From Linepithema humile (Eukaryota; Arthropoda; Insecta; Hymenoptera; Formicidae), in assembly GCF_040581485.1 (NCBI RefSeq), contig NC_090134.1:22095698-22159697 (forward strand): a DNA stretch of 64,000 nt. Reading direction: 5' to 3'. The notes below the pieces were generated by a model. That model was given only the letters and a program-made list of their open reading frames with translations. It had not been told where the DNA came from and made no database searches. Every line of letters begins with the position of its first letter. The first letter of the stretch is position 1. Below, in pieces: positions 28,390-40,304 of this stretch. A program made the position numbers and the translations under genes.

Positions 28390-28960
28390 AATACCTATCG
28401 CTATATTCGGCACTCGCGACACTCACTTGCACGCAGAATTCACACCTGAAACAAGTAAAAAAGATGCAAATAAGTGAAACTACTTGATTCAATTATGGCG
28501 TCGAAAATGCTGGATCAAGAGACAGTCTCGCGCCAAATTCACGCGCAACAGCGACCGTGTGTACGTGACATACGCCAAAGATCAAAATGGCGGAATATCT
28601 CGATATTTTGCACTTATTGTTAGACAAGCAATCTTACCTGCTTCAATGAAGCGAAGATTTCTTGGTTGATGCTTTTCCATGATACGAATGGTACATAGTA
28701 CACACAATACTTCTAAGGTCTCTCTCTATCGTCAAAAGAATAAATAGCACAAAAGCGCGTATCGTACGGAATTTCGCCAAACGCGGAGCGATAGGCTGCA
28801 ATTGCAAATGTCAACAAACACGCTGAATACGATCGCGCGCGTATACGGTGAACAACGGCGATGGCTCAAAACAATTGCCCATCATTAAATTTGATACTTA
28901 CGAAACTCACCCGCATGCAGAATTCTTCCGGAGAAGTCAAAAAGAAAACGCGGAACAATT
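28390..28960. repeat. Diverged tandem pair of a ~90-bp motif
   Basis: The segments at about 28390-28480 and 28868-28960 share a common passage: ACTCAC, Y-GCAYGCAGAATTC, then a lysine-coding A-rich tail. On the plus strand both read as a THxHAEF peptide followed by a Lys/Glu/Asn-rich tail. On the minus strand both end in a GTGAGT splice-donor-like word. Spacing is about 480 bp and similarity by eye is about 65 percent. It could be an old local duplication containing a regulatory or splice element. Confidence 0.45.
28638..28680 (-). other. Candidate first coding exon, minus strand
   Basis: An ATG at 28680 opens fourteen codons (MEKHQPRNLRFIEA) and one extra base, ending at a GTAAGA donor. The start context is ATC before ATGG. 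Joined to the exon candidate at 28156-28231 the frame stays open. No homologue is recognised. Transcript evidence is lacking, so this is a hypothesis. Confidence 0.25.
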
Positions 28961-29924
28961 CCATCTTCACTCCGCGGACGCTCGACGCGAAATAACCGGC
29001 CGACAAACGGATTCGTATGTGACGCGCATCTAACTTCACTCTTAAAGTTCACTTCGTTCAAAAATTCACATTCTACATAAAAAAATATTTTAAAGTTGTT
29101 ACATTTTATTAACATATTGTAATTGTAATAAATTTGTTGAGTGCAATAAAAGCATAAATTAATCAAGTTTAATTAGCATTATTTAATATTTTTCTTTCGC
29201 AAGTCATAATACACAAAATTTCCCAGAAAATAGATAAATATAATTCGGTAAGTTTGTTCCACTTAACATATGTTCTTGGTAAAATGTGGTTCCAGAAAAT
29301 GTAAAACATAATAATTTCACTATTTACAATAATGTAACTCAGCTGAATGATCGCAGGGATCTAATAACAAGCACGCAGATGATATTCGGTGCTCGAGCTC
29401 CGGCTTTTCTGAAAGCCACACACAAAATCGTCGCTCGAGCCTGAACATAGGCAACCCACTGTACGTCGGTGATTGTTGACACATTTAAAAAGGCGAAGCT
29501 TATAATTATTATATAATAAATTTAATAAAGATTGTCAATATTCTAAACATTTTTTAAATAAAAAGAAGTGCAAAACTTTCTTCAACTGTACAACAACTTA
29601 CGCTACATATAATATATGAAAACAACTTAAAATATATATAATAAATTCAATAGTTATTAAAAATTTAAGCAATTTTGTTAATATGAGTTTTACGTTACAA
29701 ATAAAAATATAAATTAAAATGTCTTTCCTGCATTTTTTGTCACAACTAAGTTAATCTTCATAAGATATAATAAAACGCACTAAATAATAAATTTTGATAA
29801 ATAATAAAACACTACTGAAATTATACTTTGACTTCTTGTTCAAACCTTGAAAATTTATCTATTTAGCATCATCATAAATCTATCTAAAATTGTGTCTAAT
29901 TCTTTTTTAAATCTATTAATCTAT
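28685..29924. other. Intergenic, 3' flank of the zinc transporter
   Basis: It is CpG-rich to about 29040, then AT-rich. The stretch 29100-29920 holds several ATTTATT and TTTATT words that would be poly(A) signals for the minus-strand transporter ending at 29925. No gene is seen. Confidence 0.4.
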
Positions 29925-32583
29925 TCACTCACCCACGTAATTATTAAGAAGAAAAATAACGATAAATCCACTAGTTACTGATAAAAATTGTAAAATACCC
30001 GCGTATCTGCGCAAACTTTTGTGCCATTTCGATCTTTCCCTTGGAAGAACCTCGCTCACGGTAACATATAGCAAAGTTCCACCTGCTAGACCTTGCAGAA
30101 TTGGCAATACCATCTCTGACCAATTTGTGTCCACCTACGCATTCAAAACAAGCAGTGAATTAAATGTTCTCCAAAGTTGATGTAACAAATAAAAATATTC
30201 ACGTAAGAATTTATCGAAATTTATCTCTTTTCACCTGAAACGTCAGCATCCCGATGCCAATTCCGATTACAGATCCGATTGCAAACATAAAAATTGCAAA
30301 TACTAATCTGGGAATAGATTTATTAGCACCCGCTAATTCCAAACCCAAACAAAACGCGACAACAAATTTGTGTGACGCTACCGCTCCAGTCAATAGCAAC
30401 ACCTGAAAAAATTCGATAACGTATGTAATTAAATACAAAAATCAGTCGAGGAATTAGTTAAATATGACGAAAAGCATATTCACGTACTTCGGCGATCTCT
30501 GTTTGCAGCCCTATCGCAAGTCCTTCGAGGATAGCGTGCACGGTGAGAGCCAGGGCGAGACCGACGAGACCGGTATTGGCATCAGCACATTGCTCTCCAT
30601 GATTTCCATGACATAAAAATGTAGTTTCCTCGCTCGAGCAACCGTCACGTACAGTATATCGTGTAGCACCGTAGCTGCCAAATGTCCAAGCGTTATTGGC
30701 GTTATTGCCGGGATTCTGTCGATAGCTGAGCGGTAATCTCACATCGCCCTCCGACATGTAAACCTTGCTGTCTTGTGCGGCCGCGTTGTAACTGACACCA
30801 TGGGATTGGTTCCGACAATTGGAACAGCTGAAATTCAAAAGATGCAACTCGATCAAAGCAGAATCATGCAAAAATATGCGCATTGAAAGCGGAGAAACTA
30901 GTTGTCCATTCAAACGACACCGACGTTTAATCGTGGTTTCCATAATTAAATTGTTTCAACTTCGACATCAGGAATATTACGTTGTTTTATAAATGAAAGA
31001 TTGTGTAATGCTAAAAGAATCGTAAAAATATAGTGTATTTTAATCATTTAAAGTAAGAAAATTACACGTAGCGTCCGTAAACAATTTCTAAGAAAATAAA
31101 AATTAGTTTGTCGGGTAAACTAAAATAAATAATTTAAGTAAAGCATTCTGGATAAACTGGAAAACTTTCGATGTAAAAATTGTCGTGAAAAATTCAAGCG
31201 TGTTTGACCTCGATGCTTACTGTAGATAAAACATTCGAGTGTCGATAGCAATCTTGTATGTTGCCTCGCAGCATCAAAAGTTGAAATCGAATATCGGTGT
31301 CCGACAATGACGTGATCATTTTCCAAGTGTGGACATAGTTGTAAAATAAGTTCACCAAAAGTTCACCGCGCTCGTTTCTCATCTTAGAAAATACTCGGGG
31401 TCAAGGATTGGTTATTTGAGTGCAAATGGATGATCATTTTGCACGAGATATTGCTATCGCTTGTAACATCAGAATTTATTTCAACCAAACTCCACCCGCT
31501 CGTACAAAGAGAAGTAGTAAAAAAATAATGTATTGTTGGCCATTAGCTTATATCACGCTTGATCCATTAATTTATCTTGAGAGCAATTGTGTGTAATGCT
31601 TCCCTAGCGGCAAGAAAGCTATCAAGAGAGAAGTTTTTTTCACACAAATTTATCGAAATAATTATGTGAATCTTTTTCGCGGCTTCCTAGAAAGCCGTAA
31701 TTTAATTCGACGAAATTATTCACATCTGAGATTTGACATAAAACAATAAAAAGTAACAAGAAAATCAAAATTAACACGACAACATTTTTCAATTTTTATA
31801 CGGTAGCCTTGAAAAATTCATTGTGAAGAAGCATTGTTACTTATCGGCGATAACAAATGATAATACTGTCGCAGTATAATCGACGCCGTAAAACACTACA
31901 CAGAACGTAAAAAAGACTCAATAATAAAGCCAGATACTGATTATTTTGTTTTAATTTGGTTTTACTCTTGTATTAAACAAAAGTAAATTGGAGAAGGCAG
32001 ATTGTCAAATGTTTTGGTGTAATTTATTTGCTACTTGGCGTTCTGTAATCTCTTTTATCGATTATTTTTCATTCAGATTGATATACATATTAATTCGATG
32101 CAGGAATATTGGAGGAACGTCGATTCATCCTTCCGAACAAAGCTCTTTGAGCACATACCTTCGCTCATGCGTGTGCCTGGAATTACGAGGATCTGTCTCG
32201 CATTCGTGATGACCGCCTCGGCAGAAATAGTGCACACACTCCTCGATCAAGTAGAGTGCAAGGAAGCCGCAGGAGAACACTAGCTCGGCATAATCTGGCA
32301 ATCCCTCGCGCACTTCTGGCAGAACATGTAGCGTCGCGGTGGCCAGTAAGACCCCGGCGCCAAAGCACAAAGCGCAGGAAAGCAGGAGCTTTCGTTGCAG
32401 ATGTTGAGCACGTGAGACGAAGCAAGCGGGTGCGACACCGACGACGAAACTCCCAACGCCGATCAACAACATCGACACCAATTTCGCTTGTACCGCGTTG
32501 GCGAACATTTTAGCTGCTGTTTCTCCCGGTACTCCAATTTCCGCGTTACGGCACACGAAATTGATTGTCTTCGTTCGTGACAA
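29925..32583 (-). CDS. ZIP-family zinc transporter (SLC39, ZIP1/2/3-like)
   Basis: Multi-pass membrane protein expected to carry zinc, or related divalent metal, into the cytosol from outside or from vesicles. Coding exons on the minus strand are 32583-32159, 30827-30488, 30402-30235 and 30134-29925. All junctions are GT..AG, the phases close, and the product is 380 aa. The first Met may instead be at 32508 (355 aa), which fits ZIP N-termini better because the first hydrophobic segment follows directly. Family signatures are present: an early membrane segment with VGVAP, a histidine-rich cytoplasmic loop (GGHHECE, then HTHERS), HAILEGLAIGLQ in the fourth segment (His239, Glu243) and SHKFVVAF in the fifth (His266), which are the known metal-binding helices. 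The loop between exons 1 and 2 contains CSNC and is longer than usual. The 1.3-kb first intron contains an unrelated orphan exon. The exact ZIP paralogue cannot be fixed from sequence alone. Confidence 0.9.
31221..31382 (-). other. Orphan exon-like ORF inside zinc-transporter intron 1
   Basis: An open 54-codon block starts at ATG 31382, immediately after an AG (TTTTCTAAG), and ends at ACA/GTAAGC, so both edges are phase 0. The peptide looks like real protein: MRNERGELLVNL, a Tyr/Trp/His-containing helix-like middle, then DIRFQLLMLRGNIQDC. It cannot be spliced into the transporter, because that intron is phase 2. It may be one exon of a nested gene, an exon copied from another gene, or a pseudo-exon. 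I do not recognise the family. Confidence 0.35.
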
Positions 32584-32599
32584 TAACGGCGACGCAACG

Positions 32600-33820
32600 A
32601 CTGACGTAAGATTTTTTTTTGCACACCATCGGATATAAAAATTCGCTGGGATTTCACCGATTTTTCGATCTGTACATGGAGAAACTCTTGAAGATACGCT
32701 TCAAAGACGACGCGTGTGCGTCGCAACGGCACAACGAACGCGCGATGTCTCAAGGCGCGACCGTAATCTGAAACGATGATAACACTGATAGAATCCGACA
32801 CTTAACGGCCGTTGTCCGTCGACTGATGAGTGTTGGTGAGAGTTGACTATGATTTCATTGTTATTTTCTTGACATATATATATATATTGCCGATCTGGCT
32901 TTATTAGTTCATTGGAACGAAACAATGTGGAAAAGCACAAACTTATCATTTGAGAACATGTAAATTTCTTCTAAATGTTGATTTAAATTTAGACTTAAAA
33001 TTATAAATTCTGATAATGTGTGAGTGTATTTTTGTAAATGACTCACTCAAAAAAATTGATAAACTAAAGTCTATTCCTCGCGCAAAAACAACGACGATTA
33101 GCGGAAAGCAACGCAAAGCTGAAAACGGAATCAGTGCTGAACGTATTGATGATAATTTTAGAACGATAAGCGATATTGTGTGTGTATGTGTGTGTGTGTG
33201 TGTATGTGCCAACAAAAATTTGTAGAAAAAGCTAACGAAACATGCTGACATATTGAGATCTCAATGAACACACACTATCGTGATAAACAGTGTCTATATA
33301 TGATACTCAAATACAAACACAAAGGCATAAATAAAGCCAAGAGCAGGTAACGCGTGAACGATAAACAAAGTTATCGAAGTAATCTCTTTTAGATATTTCC
33401 TTTAATTTTTAATATTATATGTCTCGTAATTCTCTTAAACATATATTAAATTTTAAAATCTCTTACTGATAAGCTTTTGATTTATATCAATGCATATATC
33501 ACTTCGTTCAATAATTTTATTATATATTTGAAATAAATTATTAAATACATACAATTAATATAACTTTTATACTATTTATTTAAAAATTTGTTATTTTTGT
33601 TTACTCAAGAACCTAACAATACCCTCTATTAAAATATGTACGCTACTGAGATCTAATGCAGAATTCATACTATGTGCGTTATCTCTGACATATAATGTAT
33701 CCAATAAAAAAATTCCTTTTTTAGAGACAAAATGTCTTGAACTAAACTCCCTAGGATGCATACTTTGTACGCAGTATGAATTTGTCATAAAGAGCCTCGT
33801 TTCATTGGCGTTGTCGATAT
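32600..33820. other. Intergenic, 5' flank of the zinc transporter
   Basis: It contains the likely 5' untranslated region of the transporter (to about 32800, CpG-rich), a TA run at 32876-32887, a GT microsatellite and AT-rich DNA. Minus-strand frames of 80-110 codons here overlap the transporter UTR in other frames and are not called. Confidence 0.4.
33176..33207. repeat. (GT)n microsatellite
   Basis: A GT run interrupted by two A residues. It explains the Thr-His and Val-Cys runs in overlapping frames. Confidence 0.9.
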
Positions 33821-33823
33821 AAT

Positions 33824-34060
33824 TTAGCCAATGGAAAAGCTGTTCTGTTGAATTGGTTTAGCGTATTGACCAATATGACGAAGGAAGAAGTAGCATTTTA
33901 ACATTAGTGAAACGTAGCAGTTCAGCCCATTAACGTGAACGGATCTGTGCACAAATTCCATGCAGTTGTCGCCATATTTATATGCGCCATATATCTGTTT
34001 CGCGCGCTTTGCCAACGAGAAAGCACGATCCGCTGCTGTTACGAGCATGTTAAAGCCCAT
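33824..34060 (-). CDS. Possible small protein, divergent from the zinc-finger gene
   Basis: A 78-codon frame on the minus strand begins MGFNMLVTAADRAFSLAKRA, 161 bp from the divergent start codon of the zinc-finger gene. The first ~42 codons are balanced in composition and look protein-like (a basic amphipathic stretch, then YGAYKYGDNC). The remainder is AT-biased and may be read-through of an intron after a weak GTTAAT donor near 33935. If real, the two genes would share a bidirectional promoter. No homologue is recognised, so it could equally be chance. Confidence 0.25.
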   Translation of the reverse strand: MGFNMLVTAADRAFSLAKRAKQIYGAYKYGDNCMEFVHRSVHVNGLNCYVSLMLKCYFFLRHIGQYAKPIQQNSFSIG

Positions 34061-34221
34061 TTAATTAGAAAGAAATAGCAGACAAATTTTTGAGGAGAGC
34101 AGTCGGTGTTAGTGAAGATTGTATGTCGCATTCTATATTATCATATGATAGACTGTGCACCATTTGAAAAACCGACTCGAAGGTTACCAATTGATCTGAC
34201 TCTCGTGATCGCTCGTAAGCG

Positions 34222-37200
34222 ATGGCGAGTGAACGCGAGTTACTGAACGTGGCCGAGCGCTGTCGACTTTGCCTGCTTGACAACGGCTTCATGATCAGCT
34301 TGCACGATGAGCTTGTAGAGACTAAACTCAAGGACTTGACCAAGTGCACTTGCATCGACGTAAGTTTGAACAATACTGTTTGCTGTTGTTGTATCACTAA
34401 TTCTCTTGAAATCTGCTTATTTTATATGAGTTTGTTTGAAACAGATTAAGCAGGAAAAACATCTACCCCATTCCGTATGCCATATATGCTTGTACAAGTT
34501 GAATATGTGGACGGAATTCAAGGAGCAATTCATTCAGTCCAACAGAACTCTCTTCAAACAGTTGGAAATAACAGACATGTTTGATGATACTGTAAGTTAA
34601 CCCTATTTATCGCAGGTTTATTCTATCTTTCACTGGCTTTTAACTTTTTACTCACACGCAAAATGCTCTGTTTTTATATAGACTATAAAATTGAATAATG
34701 GCTATTATTTGTTATTGTATATAAATATTATATAATACTTATACAATGATGCATATGAAAGTAACTTTGTCATTAAAAGTTAAAAATATATACGAAATAT
34801 TAAGATTTTAAGCAAAGAAGATAATGACATGAACTTTACTATTAAATTATATTGTAAGCTAATAAAAGTCATAAATGTGGTTGAAATTAATTTTAGTACA
34901 CTTAGAAATTTACCAAAATTTGTACTTTTTTCGCTCATTTTTGATAAAAGTAGAAAATCTTTTTTCTTAAATTTGACAGAATTGTTTTCAATATGAAATT
35001 TTATATTATCTTAGCCTAATATTTTTTATTTTTACTTTACAGATTAAAGATTCTGCACAAAACGAAGAAGGTTCGACAAAAATTGTAAAAAGAAAACGTT
35101 TATATCAAAGCAGTGAGGATAGCAATTTCGATATTGATAAGGTATTGTTTTTATGTGTAGTCTATGATAATTAACTTTATAAATATTAGATACTCTGATC
35201 GATCAGTAACACATTGTTTTATTCTATGTTTAACGAATTATGTAGCCAATTTGCCTAAGATTGATGATCACAAAAGAATCTGGCTGCTCTGTTTTAGAAA
35301 AAATCTAAATTGGATCCACCGGCGCCTGTTGATTCTGCCGCAAGTCAATTTATATTAGACACAATATATATAACAGACAACGATGATGTTGAACCAGCAT
35401 CATCTAAAGATTCCTCTCAGAAAGTACTCGATATTCTTGACAATAGCAAGGAAAAAGATGCGGAAAATGGCAGCGAGGAACATACTGAAGACAAATCGTC
35501 TTTAGAACCGAGAAGAGCTAGATTATTACCTGCTAAACGCGGTAGAAATATCAAACGAAGGAAAGCGTCAACAAAACGTTGGGTAGAAAGAAAGAAGGCG
35601 CTTTTTGCCGCGACAGGAGAGAATGTATCCGATAGCGATTCCATAGTTTCCGATGATGAGAAATTGACTCCTGCGCAGAAGGCTCGTGCGAAAACTAATG
35701 AGGATAAGGAAGCTGAAAGGCAAAAGAGGATCGCAAAAGTACTGAAGGATCTGGAAATGAATACTGCAGATTCCGATACATGCATAACGAGATTGAGGAA
35801 TCTGAAGGATCTGGAAATGAATACTGCAGATTCCGATACATGCATAACGAGATTGAGGAATGCAATTGACAACGGTATTGAGATAGATACGTCCTTATCT
35901 ATGGAAAGTTCAATGGAACAAATTTCTTCAGTGGGAAATAATATTACGGCGAACGGTGCGAGGAAAATCGAATCGCAGGCCGATGAAACATTCGTACCAC
36001 AGTCATCAAAGACTGAGCTGATGATTGGTGACACAAAGTTTATTGTAACGTCACAATTGATCCCTGGAGACTCATCGTACTTTAACGAGGAGACGTTGAA
36101 TGATTTAATGAGAACTCCTAAGGGCGCTAACATTGATGGAAGCAACCAGGAGAAGAATACCGACATCATCGATGCGGTACAATTGCGCAGAGTGAATCCG
36201 GTGGTCTTCAATGCCAATAGCAAATTTGTCAAAAGATGTCTAGACATACGAATAGAGGGACACGAATGGTTGGTTCTGAAACGCGTGCAGACGGGCTTGT
36301 CCGATTTTATTCAAAAGGAAGTAAAGTATAATCTGTTGGGCGTAAACGGTGACGCTGTGAAAAACGATAAAATCAATGCAAACTCTTGTCAGGATCTCGA
36401 TCAAAAACTGAAAGATCTAATACAAAAAACTATACAGAAAAATGTCGAACTTTCTACAGTCAGAGATACAGATAGCGCGTGGGATGAGGAACCAGTGATA
36501 TCGCCAAAGAAGATCGTAAGCTCGCCCGAGTATCAGCCGAAGGTTGTGATGAAACGTTTGAACGTAACGAAGGAGAGCGAAGTCTACAACATTAATAACT
36601 CACACACGTTAACGCCGACTTCTCGTAAACGTCAGAGTGTACTTCCGATTAAATACAATGACTATAGCACCGCGTTGGATTCCGATTCCATGGAATCGGA
36701 CGACATGGTCGTTCAAGAAATACCCAAAACGACCAATCCAAGAACGTACCGGAATCTAGCTAAACGTTTACCAGGTGTGAACAGTCAGATCGCTAATGTG
36801 AGAATTATGGACAATGTGGAGACCATCAAAACTGTGGACAGTAGCGCTACGTCGTTGCCTCTCCTTACTGGACAAGAATCGTTGAACGAACAGAAAATTG
36901 ATTATGAAGATGCTAACAAGATTGAAGGTGTCATAGCTGAGAATCATATATGCGGGGTGTGCGGACTTACGTTTAACAGCCGCAAGGATGTCGAGGCGCA
37001 CGTACGAGCTCACAAAGCAGCGGCGAGAGCTTCCTCAGCTACACAGGTTGTGTCACAAAGCGAAAGCACGCCCACGCCGCCACAACCAAACAAACAGAAG
37101 AAGATGCGTTGCAAGAGATGTCACGAGATAGTCGAGGCTTGTTACGTAAAGGCACACGCTTTCATGTGCAAAATGAAGACGGGGATTTACAAGTGTTACG

Positions 37201-38000
37201 TGTGCAACTCCAGTTTTACCACACAGGCGCTTCTCGTGCAGCACTTAGAAACTCACGATCAGTCGGAGTTCGATGTGACGAAGACAATCGACAACAAGAA
37301 GCTGAGTAATGCCGACACATTGCAACAAACACAATCGGTTGCATCGCAGCAGAAGAAAATGCAGAATATCTTGATGAAGAAGAGTGATATTCTGTCTGAC
37401 AAGATTACAAGCGTGAAGTCCGACGGTTCAAAAACTGAGGAAAAGTCTAAAGAAACATATAACTGTTTCCTATGTGATAAAATTTTCACGGACGAGGAGG
37501 TGCTGAAGGATCATCTCCAGAAGCATTGCGACGACCTGAGTGAAGGGGAGGAAAACAGTAGCAAGGAGCAATATCAGTGCGCTATCTGCGGCGATACTTT
37601 GGAGTCGGATCAAGCATTGGAGGAGCACGTCAGCAAGCACTTATTCAATGATGAAGATAACACTAACTTGATCAACGTAAACCAGGACAATGAGGATACC
37701 GCTAAATCGAACAAACACAAAATCTATCATTGTGATCAGTGTTCGATAACATTCAACTCGGAAACATCGCTTAAAACGCACGCCAAGACGCACATACAGG
37801 AAGTTACGACTGAGAAATACCAACAAGATTCGACAGTGATTTATCAATACCAATGTACACTCTGCGAGGAACTGTTTGATGCAGAGGAAGAAATGGCGGA
37901 ACACTTAGAGTTGCACAACGGAGACGCGCAAGTGTGTCAGCTGTGCGACAAACCGTTCCGCACGCTAGAAGAACTGCAGGAACATGTGGCAACTCACTAA
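34222..38000 (+). CDS. ZAD-domain C2H2 zinc-finger protein
   Basis: Probable DNA-binding nuclear factor. Exons are 34222-34359, 34445-34591, 35043-35141 and 35298-38000, all phase 0 with GT..AG introns; the product is 1028 aa. Residues 13-65 form a ZAD (zinc-finger-associated domain): CRLC at 14-17 and CHIC at 58-61 are the four zinc ligands. ZADs mediate dimerisation and define a large insect-expanded class. A long acidic and serine-rich linker (residues ~130-675) holds a basic patch (KRGRNIKRRK, likely nuclear localisation) and a perfect internal 20-residue duplication. The C-terminus carries seven C2H2 fingers between residues ~678 and 1028 plus one degenerate finger (CKRC..H..C) after the first. 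The protein ends right after the last finger histidine (VATH). Target sites are unknown. Orthology to a named fly gene could not be assigned. Confidence 0.9.
35742..35861 (+). repeat. Perfect 60-bp in-frame tandem duplication
   Basis: Bases 35742-35801 and 35802-35861 are identical. Each unit codes a 20-residue block beginning LKDLEMNTADSD inside the linker of the zinc-finger protein. Identity at all 60 positions, third codon positions included, points to a very recent event, a copy-number polymorphism, or an assembly artefact. Confidence 0.95.
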
Positions 38001-39800
38001 GTTCTATTCTGAATGTTTTACTACAATTGTGTATAGTTTTGAAAATTTTTTCCATGTATATAGCTAATGAATGCTTGTTGAATTATGATCAATTAAGTAA
38101 TTGGATACTTACAATTGAGAAATTTAGAGAAAAAATGGATCAAGTCCCTTTACAATTTCATGTATAAATTAGAAAAAATTAGAAGTTTTTACTGGGCGAT
38201 TTAAAAGTGAGTGCAAATATTTAAGTTAAAATTAAAAGAAACTATAGTACTTATGAAAAGTGTATATGTTGCACACAATTAGAAAAACTTTAATTTTAGA
38301 ACTAATTTTCTATTAACAAAAATGGGCTTGACTACTTTTTCTCCCTGAGGGCTTGAACCCCTCAATTAAAATTAATTTACAGCTTATATATATACTTTAC
38401 TAATTATTGCTATCATAATTCAAGAAGTATTTTAATCTCAAAATATGATGTGTGTGAATAATGTGCAAGTTATGCTTATATTAACTTTAATATTAGTTTA
38501 ATGTTTAGATTAATATTTTTATCTGAGAAAAAAGTTTAGTTCTTTTACACATTAAGTCTAAGTATTTTACATAGGACTAAATGTAATATCTTTTTTCTCA
38601 TTTTTATCACTCAAGATTTCAATACATATATGCAAACAATCATGCATGTTCAGAAACACTTAAATATTAAGCTTAAACAATAAACCATTTGATCATTTTT
38701 GATTAAAATAATTTATTATAATTAATCAGTTTATTATAATGATAAAATTTGCATGGGTATGTCTATCTCAATAATACAATGTTGATAGAAACTTATATTT
38801 TAATGTGTATTAAATTTGTGATACACATAGACTGCTGTGAAATCGATATACTGCTAAGTGATAATCGATAAGTATATACCAAGTTTTTTTTACAGAGTCT
38901 ATAGGTTTCACTGAGTTTGTAAAGTCTTGTGTAATTTTTATTGTTTATCACACACATCTTATATAGGTAATATAGTTTTTAATTTATGAGATCGAAAGTT
39001 TGTACACACACAATTGTGAGTCAATCTGGTGTCTACACAAATTGTCATACAGTAATTTAAAATATTGTCATACAGTAATAAAAAATTCATTTTGTGAATT
39101 ATTATTCTGTCACCGCGATTAAATTTACTTGATTTTCTCTTGAATTTATAATTTGTGCAATAATTGATGGTTGTCGATTAACTTCTAACTGCTTGATTTT
39201 TAATTTTTGTTAATTAAATATATTTTTTTGCTTGCAAACAATAAATATAATAAGATTGATTGATATAAATATTTTGAGACCATAATTTATTAACATTCAT
39301 AAATGTTAATAAATTTGATGAATAATATTAACGTATTTAAAATTATTGGTAATCAAAAAATTATGTACAGTCAAGTAACATTTATTCTCTTTTACTCTTC
39401 TAATAATACATATATTTGCAAAATTAAAATGTTTTAATTATGTACACGATGGCATTTTTATTCTATGCAGATACTTGTTAAATGGCTAATGATAAAAAAA
39501 TAATACTAGCAATAAAAAAAATGTTGCTGGAAACTTTAGCTAATGGCCTTTTTTGTTCCCAAGATACAAATTTTTATTAGATGTTGATATGGCGAATGAG
39601 GACCAATATACAACGCACCTAAATTACTAAAAATAGAGCACACAACATTTCTAGTAATTTACTAGATCGCTTGCGATTGCTGAAACGAGCTGCATAGTCT
39701 GATGCAGACTTTACTCGCTTGTATGGTGTTTAATGCATTGTAGCCCATATAACCTTAAATTTGTAGGAAAGAAACACATGCGCCCGCGGTACTTACAAAA
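38001..39800. other. 3' flank of zinc-finger gene; AT-rich
   Basis: No coding sequence is seen. AATAAA-like words (for example 38680-38690) could end the zinc-finger transcript. An imperfect hairpin lies at about 38524-38602, with arms GAGAAAAAAG and CTTTTTTCTC continuing into ACATT-AGTC and GACTAAATGT. A 16-bp direct repeat (ATTGTCATACAGTAAT) occurs twice near 39042-39082. The final ~170 bp before 39801 is richer in GC and may be the copied 5' flank of the RRS1 copy. Confidence 0.4.
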
Positions 39801-40304
39801 ATGGATATTATCAAGTCAATTTTAGAAAACAAACAGGTAAAAGAGGATCCAAGTAAATCTACAACAGTGCACAAAGATGTGGAGCTCGATATTGATCTGG
39901 CAACTCTATTTGCGTCCGATTATAATACTTTGGATATGAAAATTCTCAAGTAATCTCAGTTTTAACACATTTTATTACTCTGCATTAAATTCATCTGAAA
40001 AAGCTATTACATTTGTTAACTAATTGCTAATAATATTTGTTAACGTATTATTTATTTTTATACTCAGATCGAAACCAGATTCATACCTGAAAAATTTGAC
40101 CAGAGAAAATGTGCAATTATTAATTATTAATATATATGAAGATTATCAGTGGAATGGGTAGATGAAGCTATAGTGATTATATTGCCAGAGCTTAAATACA
40201 TATTACCATGCTCATGTGTTATTCCAAAACCGAAATCTTTAACAAAGTGGCAACAGTTCTATTTATGGTTAGACAATGCTCCATCGAGTTCAGAGATTTT
40301 TTAG
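39801..40304 (+). pseudogene. RRS1: Broken copy of RRS1 (ribosome biogenesis regulator)
   Basis: RRS1 helps recruit the 5S RNP to pre-60S ribosomes. The copy has the start codon and N-terminal region (TVHKDVELDIDLATLFASD, as in the family), an intact-looking GT..AG intron (39950-40067), then SKPDSYLKNLTRENVQLL. Near 40140 the frame breaks and a TAG follows. The homology resumes one frame over (WVDEAIVIILPELKYILP, then PKPKSLTKWQQF) and fades near 40265, about one third of the way into the usual ~340-residue protein. Because an intron is retained, this is a duplicated DNA segment and not a processed retrocopy. The intact parent is not in the window. Confidence 0.8.

Noticed and set aside
35417..36247. 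276-codon minus-strand ORF
   Set aside because: It is the antisense shadow of the zinc-finger coding exon; serine/phenylalanine-rich text mirrors the acidic/lysine sense protein.
38338..38366. tRNA T-arm-like word on the minus strand (GGGGTTCAAGCCCTC)
   Set aside because: There is no A box, anticodon arm or acceptor stem in the expected distance upstream, so it is not a tRNA gene; a chance or SINE fragment is more likely.
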